Under the pieces are notes generated by a model. That model saw nothing but the letters and a program-made list of their open reading frames with translations, had not been told where the DNA came from and did no database searches. Made by a program: the position numbers and the translations under genes. Positions 44,101-53,731 of a stretch of DNA of 64,000 nucleotides are shown here, one piece after another (position 1 is the first letter of the stretch; each line of letters opens with the position of its first letter). This DNA comes from Streptomyces sp. XY006 (GTDB lineage Bacteria; Actinomycetota; Actinomycetes; Streptomycetales; Streptomycetaceae). The stretch is from assembly GCF_002237655.1 (NCBI RefSeq), contig NZ_NOKT01000018.1:62001-126000 (forward strand). Reading direction: 5' to 3'.

Positions 44101-45735
44101 ATGCCTCCGCGTACGACCGACAGCACACCGGGCAGGCCCGGCGACGGGCCTCCGTCCCCGGATCCCGAAGCCGGGACCGACGGACCGCCGTCCAGGGAAC
44201 GCCCCGGGGATGCGGCTGACGGAACCCCGGGCGGGGCTGCCGGAACGCCGGACTTGGCTTACGCAACGCCGGGCGCCGAGGCGGAGAGGGGCGGCACCGA
44301 GGACGTGCCCGGAACCGAAGACACCGACGGCACCGACGGCACCGGGGCCGACGCCGGCCGGCGCGTGGAGGTGGTGCGGCGGGCCGCCGAGCGGGGGCGG
44401 CGTTGGCGGGCCGCTCATCTGGCCGGGTGTGCCGCGCTGCTCGCCGTCGCGCTGACCGGAGGAGCCGTGGCTTTCGGAGGCGCCGGGGGCGAGGGCGGCG
44501 GGGCCGCTCCCGTGTCCGCCGCCGGGGCCCTGTCGCCCGGCGATCTCGCCCGGGGCGATCTCGACGCGGGCATCGCGTCGTTGCAGCGGCACCTGCGCGC
44601 CCAGCCGCGGGACTTCGGCAGCTGGGCCACCCTCGGCGTCGCCTACGTCGAGCAGGCCCGCACCAAGGGCGACCCCTCGCGCTATCCGCAGGCCGAACGC
44701 GCGCTCCGGCGCTCCCTGTCCCTGCGGCCCGGCAACGACCAGGCCCTCGCCGGCCGGGCCGCCCTCGCCGCCGCCCGGCACGACTTCCCCGGCGCCCTGG
44801 CCCAGGCCGCCCGCGCCCTGAGGCAGAACCCCTACAACGAACGCGCCCTGTGCACCCGTATCGACGCGCTCGTCGAACTCGGCCGCTACGACGACGCCGC
44901 CGAGGCCGCCCGGGCCGCCGACGACAAGCGCCCCGGGGTGCCGGTCTTCACGCGCTACGCGTACGTGCACGAACTGCGCGGCGACGTCCGTACGGCCCGC
45001 GAGGTGCTCCGGCGCGCCCTCGACGCCGCGAGCGCCCCCGCCGACATCGCCTACGTGGCCACGGCCCTCGGCCAACTGGACTGGAACCAGGGCGAGTACG
45101 ACTCCGCCCTCGGCCACTACGCCCGCGCCCTCGCCGCCGACGACGAGTACCTCCCCGCGCTGGAGGGCCGCGCCCGCGCCCAGGCCGCGCGGGGCGACCG
45201 GGCAGCCGCCGTACGGGGCCTCGAACAGGTCGTCGCACGCTCCCCGCTACCCGGTCCGCTCGTCGCGCTCGGCGAGCTGTACGAGGACCGCGGCGGCGAC
45301 GGCGACCGGGCCAGGGCCGGTGACCAGTACGCCCTCGTGGACGCCTGGACGTCCCTGGCCCGGGCGGGCGGTGTCAACGCCGACCTCGACGCGGCCCTGG
45401 CCGCCGCCGACCACGGCGACCGTGAGGCCGCCCTGCGCGCCGCCCGCGCCGAGTGGGACCGCCGCCACAGCGTGCACACCGCCGACGCCCTCGCCTGGGC
45501 CCTGCACGTGAACGGCCGGGACGAGGAGGCCCTGCCGTACGCCCGCCGGGCCACCGCCACCGGCTACCGCAACGCGGCCTTCCTGTACCACCGCGGGATC
45601 ATCGAGCGCGCCACCGGCAACGAGGGCGCGGCCCGCACCCACCTGAAGGCCGCGCTCGACCTGAACCCCGGCTTCTCGCCGCTCGGCGCGCGCGAGGCCC
45701 GCACCGCACTCGACGACCTGGAGGGGAACCGGTGA
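44101..45735 (+). CDS. Membrane-anchored TPR protein
   Basis: 544 aa. Disordered Pro/Gly/Asp-rich N terminus to about residue 85, then one membrane helix (AHLAGCAALLAVALTGGAVAF), then at least eight tetratricopeptide repeats from SLQRHLRAQPRDFGSWATLGVAYVEQA to KAALDLNPGFSPLGAREARTAL. Probably faces outward and assembles partners encoded next door. CCGAGGAGAGG precedes the ATG. The end overlaps the transporter start by 4 bp (GTGA). Confidence 0.87.
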   Translation: MPPRTTDSTPGRPGDGPPSPDPEAGTDGPPSRERPGDAADGTPGGAAGTPDLAYATPGAEAERGGTEDVPGTEDTDGTDGTGADAGRRVEVVRRAAERGRRWRAAHLAGCAALLAVALTGGAVAFGGAGGEGGGAAPVSAAGALSPGDLARGDLDAGIASLQRHLRAQPRDFGSWATLGVAYVEQARTKGDPSRYPQAERALRRSLSLRPGNDQALAGRAALAAARHDFPGALAQAARALRQNPYNERALCTRIDALVELGRYDDAAEAARAADDKRPGVPVFTRYAYVHELRGDVRTAREVLRRALDAASAPADIAYVATALGQLDWNQGEYDSALGHYARALAADDEYLPALEGRARAQAARGDRAAAVRGLEQVVARSPLPGPLVALGELYEDRGGDGDRARAGDQYALVDAWTSLARAGGVNADLDAALAAADHGDREAALRAARAEWDRRHSVHTADALAWALHVNGRDEEALPYARRATATGYRNAAFLYHRGIIERATGNEGAARTHLKAALDLNPGFSPLGAREARTALDDLEGNR

Positions 45736-47357
45736 CCGTGCGCCGGCTGTTCGCGTCCGGCGCCGCCGTCCTCACGGCCGCCTGCGCGCTCACCCTGCTG
45801 CCCGCCGCCACGGCGAGCGCCCACCCGCTGGGCAACTTCACCGTCAACCGCTACGACGGCCTGGTCGCGGCGCCGGGCGAACTCCGGATCCGGCACGTCG
45901 AGGACCTCGCCGAGATCCCCGCGACCCAGGCCAAGCCGGACATCGAGCGCCTCGGCATGGCGATGTGGGCCCGCCAGCGGTGTGCCACGGCCGCCGAGGA
46001 CAGCCGCGTCACCGTGGACGGCCGCGCGGTCGCCCTGACCGCCGAGCGCGGCCACGCGCGCGTGCGGCCCGGGCAGGCGGGGCTCGACACCCTGCGGGTG
46101 GAGTGCGCGCTGACCGCTCCCCTCCCCCCGGACCGGGAGTCGGTCTCGCTCGGTTTCCGCGGCGCGGGCGCCTCGTCCGGGCCGGGCTGGCGGGAGATCA
46201 CGGCCCGCGGCGACCGTATGACGCTCACCGCGTCGGACGTGCCGAAGGCGTCGGTCTCCGGCGAACTGACCCGCTATCCGGAGGAGTTGCTGTCCTCCCC
46301 GGCCGACACGGCCTCCGCCGCGCTGCGGGTGCGCCCGGGCGGTCCCGCCCTGGCCGGCGAGGAGTCGGACGCCCCCGCCGCCTCGGTGCTGCCGCGCGGC
46401 GCCGACCGCTGGACACGCGCCCTGGACGAGCTGGTCGCCCGGCACGACCTCACCGCGGGCTTCGCCGCGCTGGCCCTCGGCATCGCCGTGGTCCTCGGTG
46501 CGATGCACGCGCTCGCCCCGGGCCACGGCAAGACCATCATGGCCGCGACGGCGGCGGCCCGGGGCGGCCGGGCCCGGATGAAGGACGTCCTGCCCATGGC
46601 CGCCTCGGTGACGGTCACCCACACCCTCGGCGTGGTCGCCCTGGGCCTCCTCGTCACGGCCGGCTCGGCGGCGGCCCCCTCGGTGATCGCCTGGCTCGGC
46701 GTCGCCAGCGGCATCCTGGTGACCCTGGCGGGCGCGAGCCTGGTCCGCCGCGCCCTGCGCAACCGCCCACACCCCCACACGCACGCCCCGGGCCACGAAC
46801 ACGGTCACGAACACGGGGACGGGCACGGGCACGGGCACGGGCACAAGCAGGAGCCCGGCGGTCACCATCACGGCCACGACCACAGCCACGATCACGACCA
46901 CAGCCACCACCACGACGACCACAGCCACCCGCACGACCACACGCACCCACACCCCCATCCCCACGCGGTCGAGCACACCCACGGCGGGTTCACCCACAGC
47001 CACCCCGTCGCCCCGACCCTGCGCGGCACGATCCTCATGGGTTTCGCCGGCGGGCTCGTGCCCAGCCCCTCCGCCGTGGTCGTGCTGGTCGGCGCCGCGG
47101 CGCTCGGGCAGGCCTGGTTCGGCCTGCTGCTCGTCGTGGCCTACGGCGTGGGCCTGGCGCTCACCCTCACCGCCGCCGGATACGCCGTCGTCAAGGCCGG
47201 CAGCGGCATGACCCGGCTGCTGGAGCGGCGCCCCCGCTGGACGGCGGGCCCGCTGGCGGCCCTGGTGCGCCGGACCGCCCCCCTCGGCTCGGCCTTCGCC
47301 GTCGTCGTTCTCGGGGCCGGACTCGTGTTCAAGGGGGCGGCATCCGCACTGGGCTGA
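45732..47357 (+). CDS. NicO/RcnA-like metal transporter with His-rich loop
   Basis: 541 aa. Signal-like N terminus (residues 1-31, ending TASAHPLGNF), an outer domain of about 200 aa starting NFTVNRYDGLVAAPGELRIRHVEDLAEIP, then six or so membrane helices with AMHALAPGHGKTIMAATAAARGG (nickel/cobalt family motif) and GGLVPSPSAVVVLVGAAALG. Between helices lies a loop of about 75 aa with more than 30 His (HEHGHEHGDGHGHGHGH), typical of Ni/Co/Zn binding. Efflux or uptake is not decidable. Translationally coupled to the TPR gene. Confidence 0.88.
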   Translation: MTVRRLFASGAAVLTAACALTLLPAATASAHPLGNFTVNRYDGLVAAPGELRIRHVEDLAEIPATQAKPDIERLGMAMWARQRCATAAEDSRVTVDGRAVALTAERGHARVRPGQAGLDTLRVECALTAPLPPDRESVSLGFRGAGASSGPGWREITARGDRMTLTASDVPKASVSGELTRYPEELLSSPADTASAALRVRPGGPALAGEESDAPAASVLPRGADRWTRALDELVARHDLTAGFAALALGIAVVLGAMHALAPGHGKTIMAATAAARGGRARMKDVLPMAASVTVTHTLGVVALGLLVTAGSAAAPSVIAWLGVASGILVTLAGASLVRRALRNRPHPHTHAPGHEHGHEHGDGHGHGHGHKQEPGGHHHGHDHSHDHDHSHHHDDHSHPHDHTHPHPHPHAVEHTHGGFTHSHPVAPTLRGTILMGFAGGLVPSPSAVVVLVGAAALGQAWFGLLLVVAYGVGLALTLTAAGYAVVKAGSGMTRLLERRPRWTAGPLAALVRRTAPLGSAFAVVVLGAGLVFKGAASALG

Positions 47358-47436
47358 GTTACGTTCGTGAGGAAGGCCGACGTCCTGGGGAAGACAGACC
47401 TCAGAGAGATTCCGCCCGGCTGCGAATGGGGGCGCC

Positions 47437-49098
47437 GTGTCCGAAGAACCGGGCCATGAGCGGGTGATCGCGGGCCGCTACCGGCTCCTGGCACCGCTCG
47501 GCGAGGGCGGCATGGGCACGGTCTGGCGCGCCCGCGACGAACTGCTGCACCGCGAGGTGGCCGTCAAGGAGGTGCGCGCCCCGGCCGGGCTCGGGGGCGA
47601 CGACGTCCAGCGGATGTACGCCCGGCTGGAGCGGGAGGCGTGGGCGGCGGCCCGGATCACCAACCGGAACGTGGTCACCGTGTACGACGTGGCGACGGAC
47701 GAGGGCCGGCCCTGGGTGGTCATGGAGCTGGTCCGGGGCCTGTCCCTGGCCGAGGTCCTGGACGCCGAGGGGCCGTTGCCGCCGCAGCGGGCCGCGCACA
47801 TCGGTGCCGAGGTGCTGGCCGCGCTGCGGGCCGCGCACGAGGCCGGGGTGCTGCACCGGGACGTGAAGCCGGCCAACGTGCTGATCGCCAACGACGGCCG
47901 GATCGTGCTCACCGACTTCGGCATCGCCATGGTGGAGGGCAGTTCGGCACTGACCATGACCGGGGAGGTGATCGGCTCGCCCGAGTTCCTCGCCCCGGAG
48001 CGCGCGCTCGGCCGCACGCCCGGCCCCGAGTCCGATCTGTGGTCGCTCGGTGTGCTGCTGTACGCGGCGGTGGAGGGCCACTCCCCCTTCCGCCACGACA
48101 CCCCGCTGAGCACGCTGCGCGCGATCGTGGACGAGGAGCTGCCGCCGCCGTACCGGGCCGGTCCGCTCGCCCCGGTGATCGAGGGGCTGTTGCGCAAGGA
48201 CCCCGAGCAGCGGCTGCCGGCCGAACGGGCCGAGCAGGAGCTGCGGGTGATCGGCGCGGGCGGCTCACCCCGGGCGGACACCGTGCGGGCGGTCCCCTTC
48301 CCGCCGACGGTGGCGGGCCACCCGGAGCCCTCCCCGACGCCGCCGATGGCCTTCCCGGGACAGCCGGCGGCCTCGGGCTCGGCCTCGGGCTCGGGCGCGA
48401 CGGCGCCGGTGGCCCGCCAGGAGCGCGACCGGCGGACCGGGCGGGTGCTGGTCGCGGGCGTGATCGCGCTGGCGCTCGCGGTGGGCGGGCTGACGTACGC
48501 GCTGCTGAACAACGGGGGCGGCGACGGGGACGGCGACCGGGGCGCGGGCGCGAGCACGCCCGCCGGGACGGAGGATCCGCCGCGGAACACGGGGAGCGGG
48601 AAGTCGAGTCCTTCGCCGACGCCGAGCGAGAGCGAGAGCGAGCGGAGCAGTCCGCCGCCGCAGTCGGTGCGGGTCGCGCTGACGGGCTCGCGCACGCATT
48701 ACACGGGCCCGTGCCCGCCGCAGGAGGCGCGGGCGCCGAGGTTCACGGCGACGCTCACGGTGGGACGGCTGCCGGCCGAGGTGCGCTACCGCTGGGTGAC
48801 GCAGGACGGCTCGGTGCTGGACGGGGGCTGGAAGACGGCGTCGTTCCCCGAGGGCGGCGGCCGGACGAAGCAGGACGCCGTGACGGTCACGACCGAGGCG
48901 CGCTCCGGCACGTTCGAGAACGAGATCGCCGTCGAGGTGCGGGAGCCGGTGCGTACGACGTCCGCGTCGGTGCCGTTCTCGATCACGTGTGAGACGGAGA
49001 CCCCGACGGGCGGGGCCTCCCCTTCTCCTTCGGACACGGAGCCGGGCGCCGGGCCGGGCACGGAGGAGGACCCGGACGGCGGGTCCGGGTCCGGTTGA
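47437..49098 (+). CDS. PASTA-less membrane Ser/Thr protein kinase
   Basis: 553 aa. Kinase domain about 15-270: GEGGMGTVW loop, Lys44 in VAVKEV, catalytic HRDVKPANV (Asp142), DFG Asp160, GSPEFLAPE. Pro/Ser-rich linker, membrane helix near 337-357, then an outer domain with Ser/Glu-rich stretch and RVALTGSRTHYTGPCPPQEARAPRFTATLTVGRLPAEVRYRW, an Ig-like fold ending SVPFSITC. No PASTA repeats. GTG start. It begins 79 bp after the metal transporter on the same strand and could be read through. Confidence 0.92.
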   Translation: MSEEPGHERVIAGRYRLLAPLGEGGMGTVWRARDELLHREVAVKEVRAPAGLGGDDVQRMYARLEREAWAAARITNRNVVTVYDVATDEGRPWVVMELVRGLSLAEVLDAEGPLPPQRAAHIGAEVLAALRAAHEAGVLHRDVKPANVLIANDGRIVLTDFGIAMVEGSSALTMTGEVIGSPEFLAPERALGRTPGPESDLWSLGVLLYAAVEGHSPFRHDTPLSTLRAIVDEELPPPYRAGPLAPVIEGLLRKDPEQRLPAERAEQELRVIGAGGSPRADTVRAVPFPPTVAGHPEPSPTPPMAFPGQPAASGSASGSGATAPVARQERDRRTGRVLVAGVIALALAVGGLTYALLNNGGGDGDGDRGAGASTPAGTEDPPRNTGSGKSSPSPTPSESESERSSPPPQSVRVALTGSRTHYTGPCPPQEARAPRFTATLTVGRLPAEVRYRWVTQDGSVLDGGWKTASFPEGGGRTKQDAVTVTTEARSGTFENEIAVEVREPVRTTSASVPFSITCETETPTGGASPSPSDTEPGAGPGTEEDPDGGSGSG

Positions 49099-49102
49099 GC
49101 GG

Positions 49103-49909
49103 TCAGTCGTTGGCGGTGAGCACGGGCAGGTAGCCGCCCGACTGGCCGGGGGCCTTCGGGTGGTAGGACTCGCCGATGCTGAGCCAGTTGACGCTGTGCA
49201 GCCAGGAGTCGCCGGAGCAGATCTCGTGGCCGGTGAAGGTGGGGCGGACGTCGCCGAAGACGAAGCCGTGGCCGGCGGCGCGCTTGCCGATGGCGGTGTT
49301 CAGGTGGTCGGAGGCGTCGTTGATGGCCTTGCGCTTGGCCTCGGACAGCCCGAGGCAGGTGGCGCCGAGCTTGTAGAAGCGGGGGTAGCCGAGGACGACG
49401 ACCCGGGCGTTCGGGGCCTTGGAGCGGATCGCCGAGTACACGCTGTCGAGCTTGCCGGGCAGCGTGGAGTCGACGTACGCGCGGGCGGTGTCGATGCGGG
49501 AGATGCAGGCGCTGTCGGACTGGGTCACACAGGTCGTCATGACGTCGGCGAACCCGGCGTCGTTGCCGCCGACGCTGACGGTGACGAGGGTCGTGGCGGT
49601 GCTGAGCGGGCCGAGCTGTCCGGAGAGAACATCACCCGTTCGGGCGCCGGAACAGGCCGTGAAGTCGAAGGTCGAGGGTGAGTTCGCGGCGGCCCAGAGG
49701 TAGGGATACGCCTTCGTGCTGCGCTTGCAGTCGCCGCTGGAGCTGATGTAGCTGCCCGCTCCGACTCCGGATGAGTAGGAGTCACCGAGGGCCACGTAGC
49801 CGCCAGTTGCGGCGAGTGAGGACGCCTGCGCCGTGGCTGCCCCAGTCAGGGCGGTACCGACGGCGAGGAGGAGCGAGCTCACGAGGACGACAAATCGGGA
49901 ACGTCTCAT
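49103..49909 (-). CDS. Secreted SGNH-family lipase/esterase
   Basis: 268 aa. Signal peptide about 1-29. SGNH residues: Ser44 in ALGDSYSSG, Gly/Asn116 in SVGGNDAGF, and His250 in ESYHPKAPGQ. Six Cys (61, 86, 127, 135, 185, 231) fit the three disulfides of Streptomyces GDSL lipases such as those of S. rimosus and S. coelicolor. Secreted esterase or lipase acting on acyl esters. GGGAGG upstream of the ATG. Convergent with the kinase gene (4 bp between stops). Confidence 0.94.
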   Translation of the reverse strand: MRRSRFVVLVSSLLLAVGTALTGAATAQASSLAATGGYVALGDSYSSGVGAGSYISSSGDCKRSTKAYPYLWAAANSPSTFDFTACSGARTGDVLSGQLGPLSTATTLVTVSVGGNDAGFADVMTTCVTQSDSACISRIDTARAYVDSTLPGKLDSVYSAIRSKAPNARVVVLGYPRFYKLGATCLGLSEAKRKAINDASDHLNTAIGKRAAGHGFVFGDVRPTFTGHEICSGDSWLHSVNWLSIGESYHPKAPGQSGGYLPVLTAND

Positions 49910-50244
49910 GGAACCTCCCTTTAGCAGGATCTCTGCCACAACCGTCGTAGCAGCTACGCGTGTTGACAGGAAGTGTTCATGCCAAGTCTGGGGGCCCGAT
50001 TCACGGCACGTGGCGCGTTCACCACGCTCCTTGTCCGGTATTCAACCTCGCCTGTTGCGTGCTCATGACAGATTTGTTGATGGCTGTTCAACTCCCTTGT
50101 TCTACGCCGGTAGATGGTCGACGCTTTACTCCGGCCGGGAGCGGAACGCGACGCTCCCCGGCCGTGTGCGCGAGCACGCGCACATCCCCCACATGACGCG
50201 CGCCCCACCCAGGCGCGCGCCGCCTAGAGGAGGACTCCCTCGTA
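49910..50244. promoter_or_regulatory. Divergent promoter region of lipase and subtilisin genes
   Basis: 335 bp without a gene. Contains the palindrome CGTAGCAGCTACG at 49945-49957 near the lipase start and AT-richer DNA at 50035-50110. GAGGAGGAC at about 50226 is the protease SD. Exact promoter boxes could not be fixed. Confidence 0.45.
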
Positions 50245-51450
50245 ATGGCACAACTGCGCAGCAAGAGACTCGGAACCGCCGCCGTCACCCTGTCGGCGAC
50301 CGCCGCCCTCGTCGGCGGCCTCACCGCCCTGCCCGCCCAGGCCGCTCCCGCCGAGGGCCGGGTGCTCGCCGCGGACTCCCCGGCGGCGATCAAGGACAGC
50401 TACATCGTCACGCTCAAGAAGAGCGCGGGCCTGAAGGCGTCCTCGGCCGCGGGCAAGGGCCTCGTCAAGGAGTACGGCGGCACGGTCGAGAAGACGTTCG
50501 GCGCGGCGCTGAACGGCTACTCCGCCGAGCTCTCCGCCACCGAGGCCCGGCGGCTGGCCGCCGACCCGGCGGTGGCCTCCGTCGAGCAGAACCAGCGCGT
50601 CACGCTCGCCGCCACCCAGACCAACGCCCCCTGGGGCCTGGACCGCATCGACCAGGCCTCGCTCCCGCTCTCCGGCACCTACACCTACCCGGACAGCGCG
50701 GGCAGCGGTGTGACGGTCTATGTGATCGACACCGGTGTGCGCATCACCCACCAGCAGATCAGCGGCCGTGCGGCCCACGGCTACGACGCCGTCGACGGCG
50801 ACACCGACGCCTCCGACGGCAACGGCCACGGCACCCATGTGGCCACCACGATCGCGGGCTCGACCTACGGCGTCGCCAAGAAGGCGAAGATCGTGGGCGT
50901 GCGCGTGCTGAACAACAGCGGCTCCGGCACCACCGCCGGCGTGATCGCGGGCGTCGACTGGGTGACGCGGAACCACTCCGGTCCCTCGGTGGCCAACATG
51001 TCGCTCGGCGGCGGCGCCTCCACCAGCCTCGACACGGCCGTCCGCAACTCCATAGCCAGCGGCGTCACCTACGCCGTCGCCGCGGGCAACAGCAGCACCA
51101 CCGCCTCCTCGTCCTCCCCCGCCCGGGTGGCCGAGGCGATCACGGTGGGCGCCACCACCAGCACGGACGCCAAGGCGAGCTACTCCAACTACGGCTCGGC
51201 CCTGGACATCTTCGCGCCCGGCTCCTCGATCACGGCCGGCTGGCACACCAGCGACACCGCCACCAACACCATCTCCGGCACCTCGATGGCGACCCCGCAC
51301 GTCGCGGGCGCCGCGGCGGTCTACCTGGCCGGGCACACCGCCTCCACCCCGGCCCAGGTCGCCTCGGCCCTGGTGGGCGGCGCCGTCACCGGCAAGGTCA
51401 CGAGCGCGGGTTCGGGTTCGCCGAACCGGCTGCTGCAGCTCGTCCCGTAA
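50245..51450 (+). CDS. Secreted subtilisin-family serine protease with I9 propeptide
   Basis: 401 aa. Signal peptide about 1-33, inhibitor-I9 prodomain about 50-120 (DSYIVTLKKSAGLKA to ADPAVASVEQNQRVTL), mature enzyme from about 123. Catalytic Asp162 (VIDTG), His195 (GHGTHVA), Asn282 (AAGNSS) and Ser347 (GTSMATPH). Extracellular protein breakdown. GAGGAGGAC SD. Followed by a 16-bp perfect terminator hairpin, so monocistronic. Confidence 0.96.
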   Translation: MAQLRSKRLGTAAVTLSATAALVGGLTALPAQAAPAEGRVLAADSPAAIKDSYIVTLKKSAGLKASSAAGKGLVKEYGGTVEKTFGAALNGYSAELSATEARRLAADPAVASVEQNQRVTLAATQTNAPWGLDRIDQASLPLSGTYTYPDSAGSGVTVYVIDTGVRITHQQISGRAAHGYDAVDGDTDASDGNGHGTHVATTIAGSTYGVAKKAKIVGVRVLNNSGSGTTAGVIAGVDWVTRNHSGPSVANMSLGGGASTSLDTAVRNSIASGVTYAVAAGNSSTTASSSSPARVAEAITVGATTSTDAKASYSNYGSALDIFAPGSSITAGWHTSDTATNTISGTSMATPHVAGAAAVYLAGHTASTPAQVASALVGGAVTGKVTSAGSGSPNRLLQLVP

Positions 51451-51468
51451 GCACGAACACCTGAACGA

Positions 51469-51507
51469 CCGTTCCCCGGCAGGCATGACACGCCTGCCGG
51501 GGAACGG
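51469..51507 (+). terminator. Strong terminator after the subtilisin gene
   Basis: Perfect 16-bp arms (CCGTTCCCCGGCAGGC and complement), 7-nt loop, 18 bp after the stop. Confidence 0.85.
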
Positions 51508-51923
51508 CCGTTTATGGGACGGGAACCTTTCAACTTGCGTCCCGTAAAGCGCCTCCCGCAACGAACAAACCAACAAAAACGTGAGGGGCCGTTCCAGGTC
51601 TTGCCATACGGGTTCAATCGTCAATACCGTCATACATCTCACCCGCATCGGTCCGTCAGTACGCGGCTCTAGGGGAGGGCTCAAGGACCGCGACGTACCG
51701 GCGCGGGGCGCGGTAGGGGGGTGCCGTGCTCGGTGACCGCAACGGTCTCCGGGCCGTGCCGCGCGGTCGGCTGCCGTTTTCCGGGGGCCGTCCAGCTTTG
51801 CCAGCTCACCCGGCGTGCCGAAGGTCCATCTCGGCCTGCCCCGGGTGAGAACCCCCCTTTCGAACCGGACTGGATCCGGACTGCCCTGGGGGGGCGGTCC
51901 ACCGGACGAGAGGGACCAGACTC
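51508..51923 (+). promoter_or_regulatory. Leader region before the glycosyltransferase operon
   Basis: 416 bp without a gene. Unusually AT-rich at 51530-51660, with a pair GGGACG/CGTCCC at about 51516-51545. The likely promoter is in the TTCAATCGTCAATACCGTCATA area near 51615. A long GC-rich 5' leader would follow. No further feature seen. Confidence 0.35.
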
Positions 51924-52745
51924 ATGAGCTCAGTTCTGCAGCCGGCCGTGACGGAAGAGCATCCGCCGACCGCAGCCAAGTACCGGCCCGTCTCCTCGCA
52001 TCTGGCGATAGCCCCGCCGGTGAGCGTGGTCATCCCGGCCATGAACGAGGCGGAGAACCTTCCGTACGTCTTCAAGACCCTGCCCGACTGGATCCACGAG
52101 GTGGTCCTGGTCGACGGCAACTCCACCGACGGCACCGTCGAGGTGGCCCGCGAACTGTGGCCCGAGGTCAAGGTGGTGGAGCAGCGCGGCAAGGGCAAGG
52201 GCGACGCCCTGATCACCGGCTTCCAGGCCTGCACCGGCGACATCATCGTGATGGTCGACGCCGACGGTTCGGCCGACGGCGGCGAGATCCTCTCCTACGT
52301 CTCCGCCCTGGTCTCGGGCGCCGACTTCGCCAAGGGCTCCCGCTTCGCCAACGGCGGCGGCACCGACGACATGACCTTCATCCGCAAGATGGGCAACTGG
52401 GCGCTGTGCACGGTCGTCAACCGCAAGTTCGGCGCCCGGTACACCGACCTGTGCTACGGCTACAACGCCTTCTGGCGGCACTGCCTCGACAAGATCGACC
52501 TCGACTGCACCGGCTTCGAGGTGGAGACCCTGATGAACATCCGGGTCGTCAAGGCCGGCCTCAAGGTGCAGGAGATCCCGAGCCACGAGTACCTGCGCAT
52601 CCACGGCACCAGCAATCTGCGGGCCGTGCGCGACGGGCTGCGCGTGCTCCGGGTGATCCTTCAGGAGCGCTCCAACCGCCGGGCGCTGCGCCGCCGTTCG
52701 GCGCAGTCGCCGATGCTCGACGCCGTCCGGGGAGAGGCGCGTTGA
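51924..52745 (+). CDS. Family 2 glycosyltransferase, dolichyl-phosphate-mannose-synthase-like
   Basis: 273 aa, no membrane helix. GT-A fold: VSVVIPAMNEAENLPYVF, VVLVDGNSTDGTVEVA, and the metal-binding IVMVDADGSADGGEI (DxD). KGSRFANGGGTDDMTFIRKMGNW and DLCYGYNAFWR are typical of polyprenyl-phosphate sugar transferases. Moves a sugar from a nucleotide donor to a lipid or polysaccharide. GAGAGGGAC SD. First of a coupled operon with a second glycosyltransferase and a deacetylase. Confidence 0.92.
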   Translation: MSSVLQPAVTEEHPPTAAKYRPVSSHLAIAPPVSVVIPAMNEAENLPYVFKTLPDWIHEVVLVDGNSTDGTVEVARELWPEVKVVEQRGKGKGDALITGFQACTGDIIVMVDADGSADGGEILSYVSALVSGADFAKGSRFANGGGTDDMTFIRKMGNWALCTVVNRKFGARYTDLCYGYNAFWRHCLDKIDLDCTGFEVETLMNIRVVKAGLKVQEIPSHEYLRIHGTSNLRAVRDGLRVLRVILQERSNRRALRRRSAQSPMLDAVRGEAR

Positions 52746-53731
52746 GCGGTCCCGACGTCTCCGTCGTGATCTGCGCCTACACCGAGGACCGCTGGGAGGA
52801 CATCCTCGCGGCGGTCTCCTCGGTGCGGGCGCAGTCCCGGCCGGCCCTGGAGACGCTGCTGGTCGTCGACCACAACCAGGCGCTGCTGGACCGTCTCGGC
52901 AAGGAGTACAAGGAAGCCGACGAGGTGCGGGTGCTCGCCAACGCGGGCCCCCGCGGCCTGTCCGCCGGCCGCAACACCGGCATCGCCGCAGCGCGCGGCG
53001 AGATCGTGGCGTTCCTCGACGACGACGCCGTGGCCGAGCGCGACTGGCTGCGGCACTTCGCCGAGGCGTACGAGGACCCCCGGGTACTCGCGGTCGGCGG
53101 GCGCACGGTGCCGGTGTGGGCGTCGGGGCGGCGCCCGGACTGGTTCCCGGAGGAGTTCGACTGGGTGGTGGGCTGCACCTACCGGGGCCTGCCGCGCGGC
53201 CGGGTCCGGGTGCGCAACGTGCTGGGCGGCAACGCCTCGTTCCGGCGCAGCGCCTTCGACGCGGCGGGCGGCTTCGCCACCGGCATCGGCAGGGACGGCG
53301 ACAAACGCCCCCTGGGCTGCGAGGAGACGGAACTGTGCATCCGGCTCAGCCGCGCCTGGCCCGACGCGGTGCTGCTGATCGACGACCGTGCGGTCATCCA
53401 CCACCGGGTGCCCGAGGTCCGCGAGCACTTCCGCTACTTCCGCACGCGCACCTACGCCGAGGGCCTGTCCAAGGCCCTGGTGGCCCGCAGCGTCGGCGCG
53501 GACAAGGGCCTGGAGTCCGAACGCCGGTACACCACCCGGGTGCTGCCGGCCGGGGTGGCCCGGGGACTGCGGGACGCCCTGCTGGCCCGGCGCGGCGGCG
53601 CGGGGCGTGCGGGCGCGATCGTGGCCGGGGTGCTGACGGCGGCGGGCGGCTACGTCGTCGGCAGCGTCCGGGCACGCCGCGGCGGCACCACGTTCCAGGT
53701 GCCCCGGGTGGAGGTGGCGGCCCGTGAGTGA
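52742..53731 (+). CDS. Family 2 glycosyltransferase
   Basis: 329 aa. GT-A motifs DVSVVICAYTEDRWEDI, GLSAGRNTGIAAARGEIVAFLDDDA (DDD metal site) and GCEETELCIRLSRAWPDA (ED base region). The C-terminal ARGLRDALLARRG / IVAGVLTAAGGYVVGSV is hydrophobic and may dip into the membrane. The start is a TTG that overlaps the previous stop (TTGA) with GGGGAGAGG upstream, so it is coupled. Acceptor unknown; neighbours suggest a surface polysaccharide. Confidence 0.87.
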   Translation: MSGPDVSVVICAYTEDRWEDILAAVSSVRAQSRPALETLLVVDHNQALLDRLGKEYKEADEVRVLANAGPRGLSAGRNTGIAAARGEIVAFLDDDAVAERDWLRHFAEAYEDPRVLAVGGRTVPVWASGRRPDWFPEEFDWVVGCTYRGLPRGRVRVRNVLGGNASFRRSAFDAAGGFATGIGRDGDKRPLGCEETELCIRLSRAWPDAVLLIDDRAVIHHRVPEVREHFRYFRTRTYAEGLSKALVARSVGADKGLESERRYTTRVLPAGVARGLRDALLARRGGAGRAGAIVAGVLTAAGGYVVGSVRARRGGTTFQVPRVEVAARE

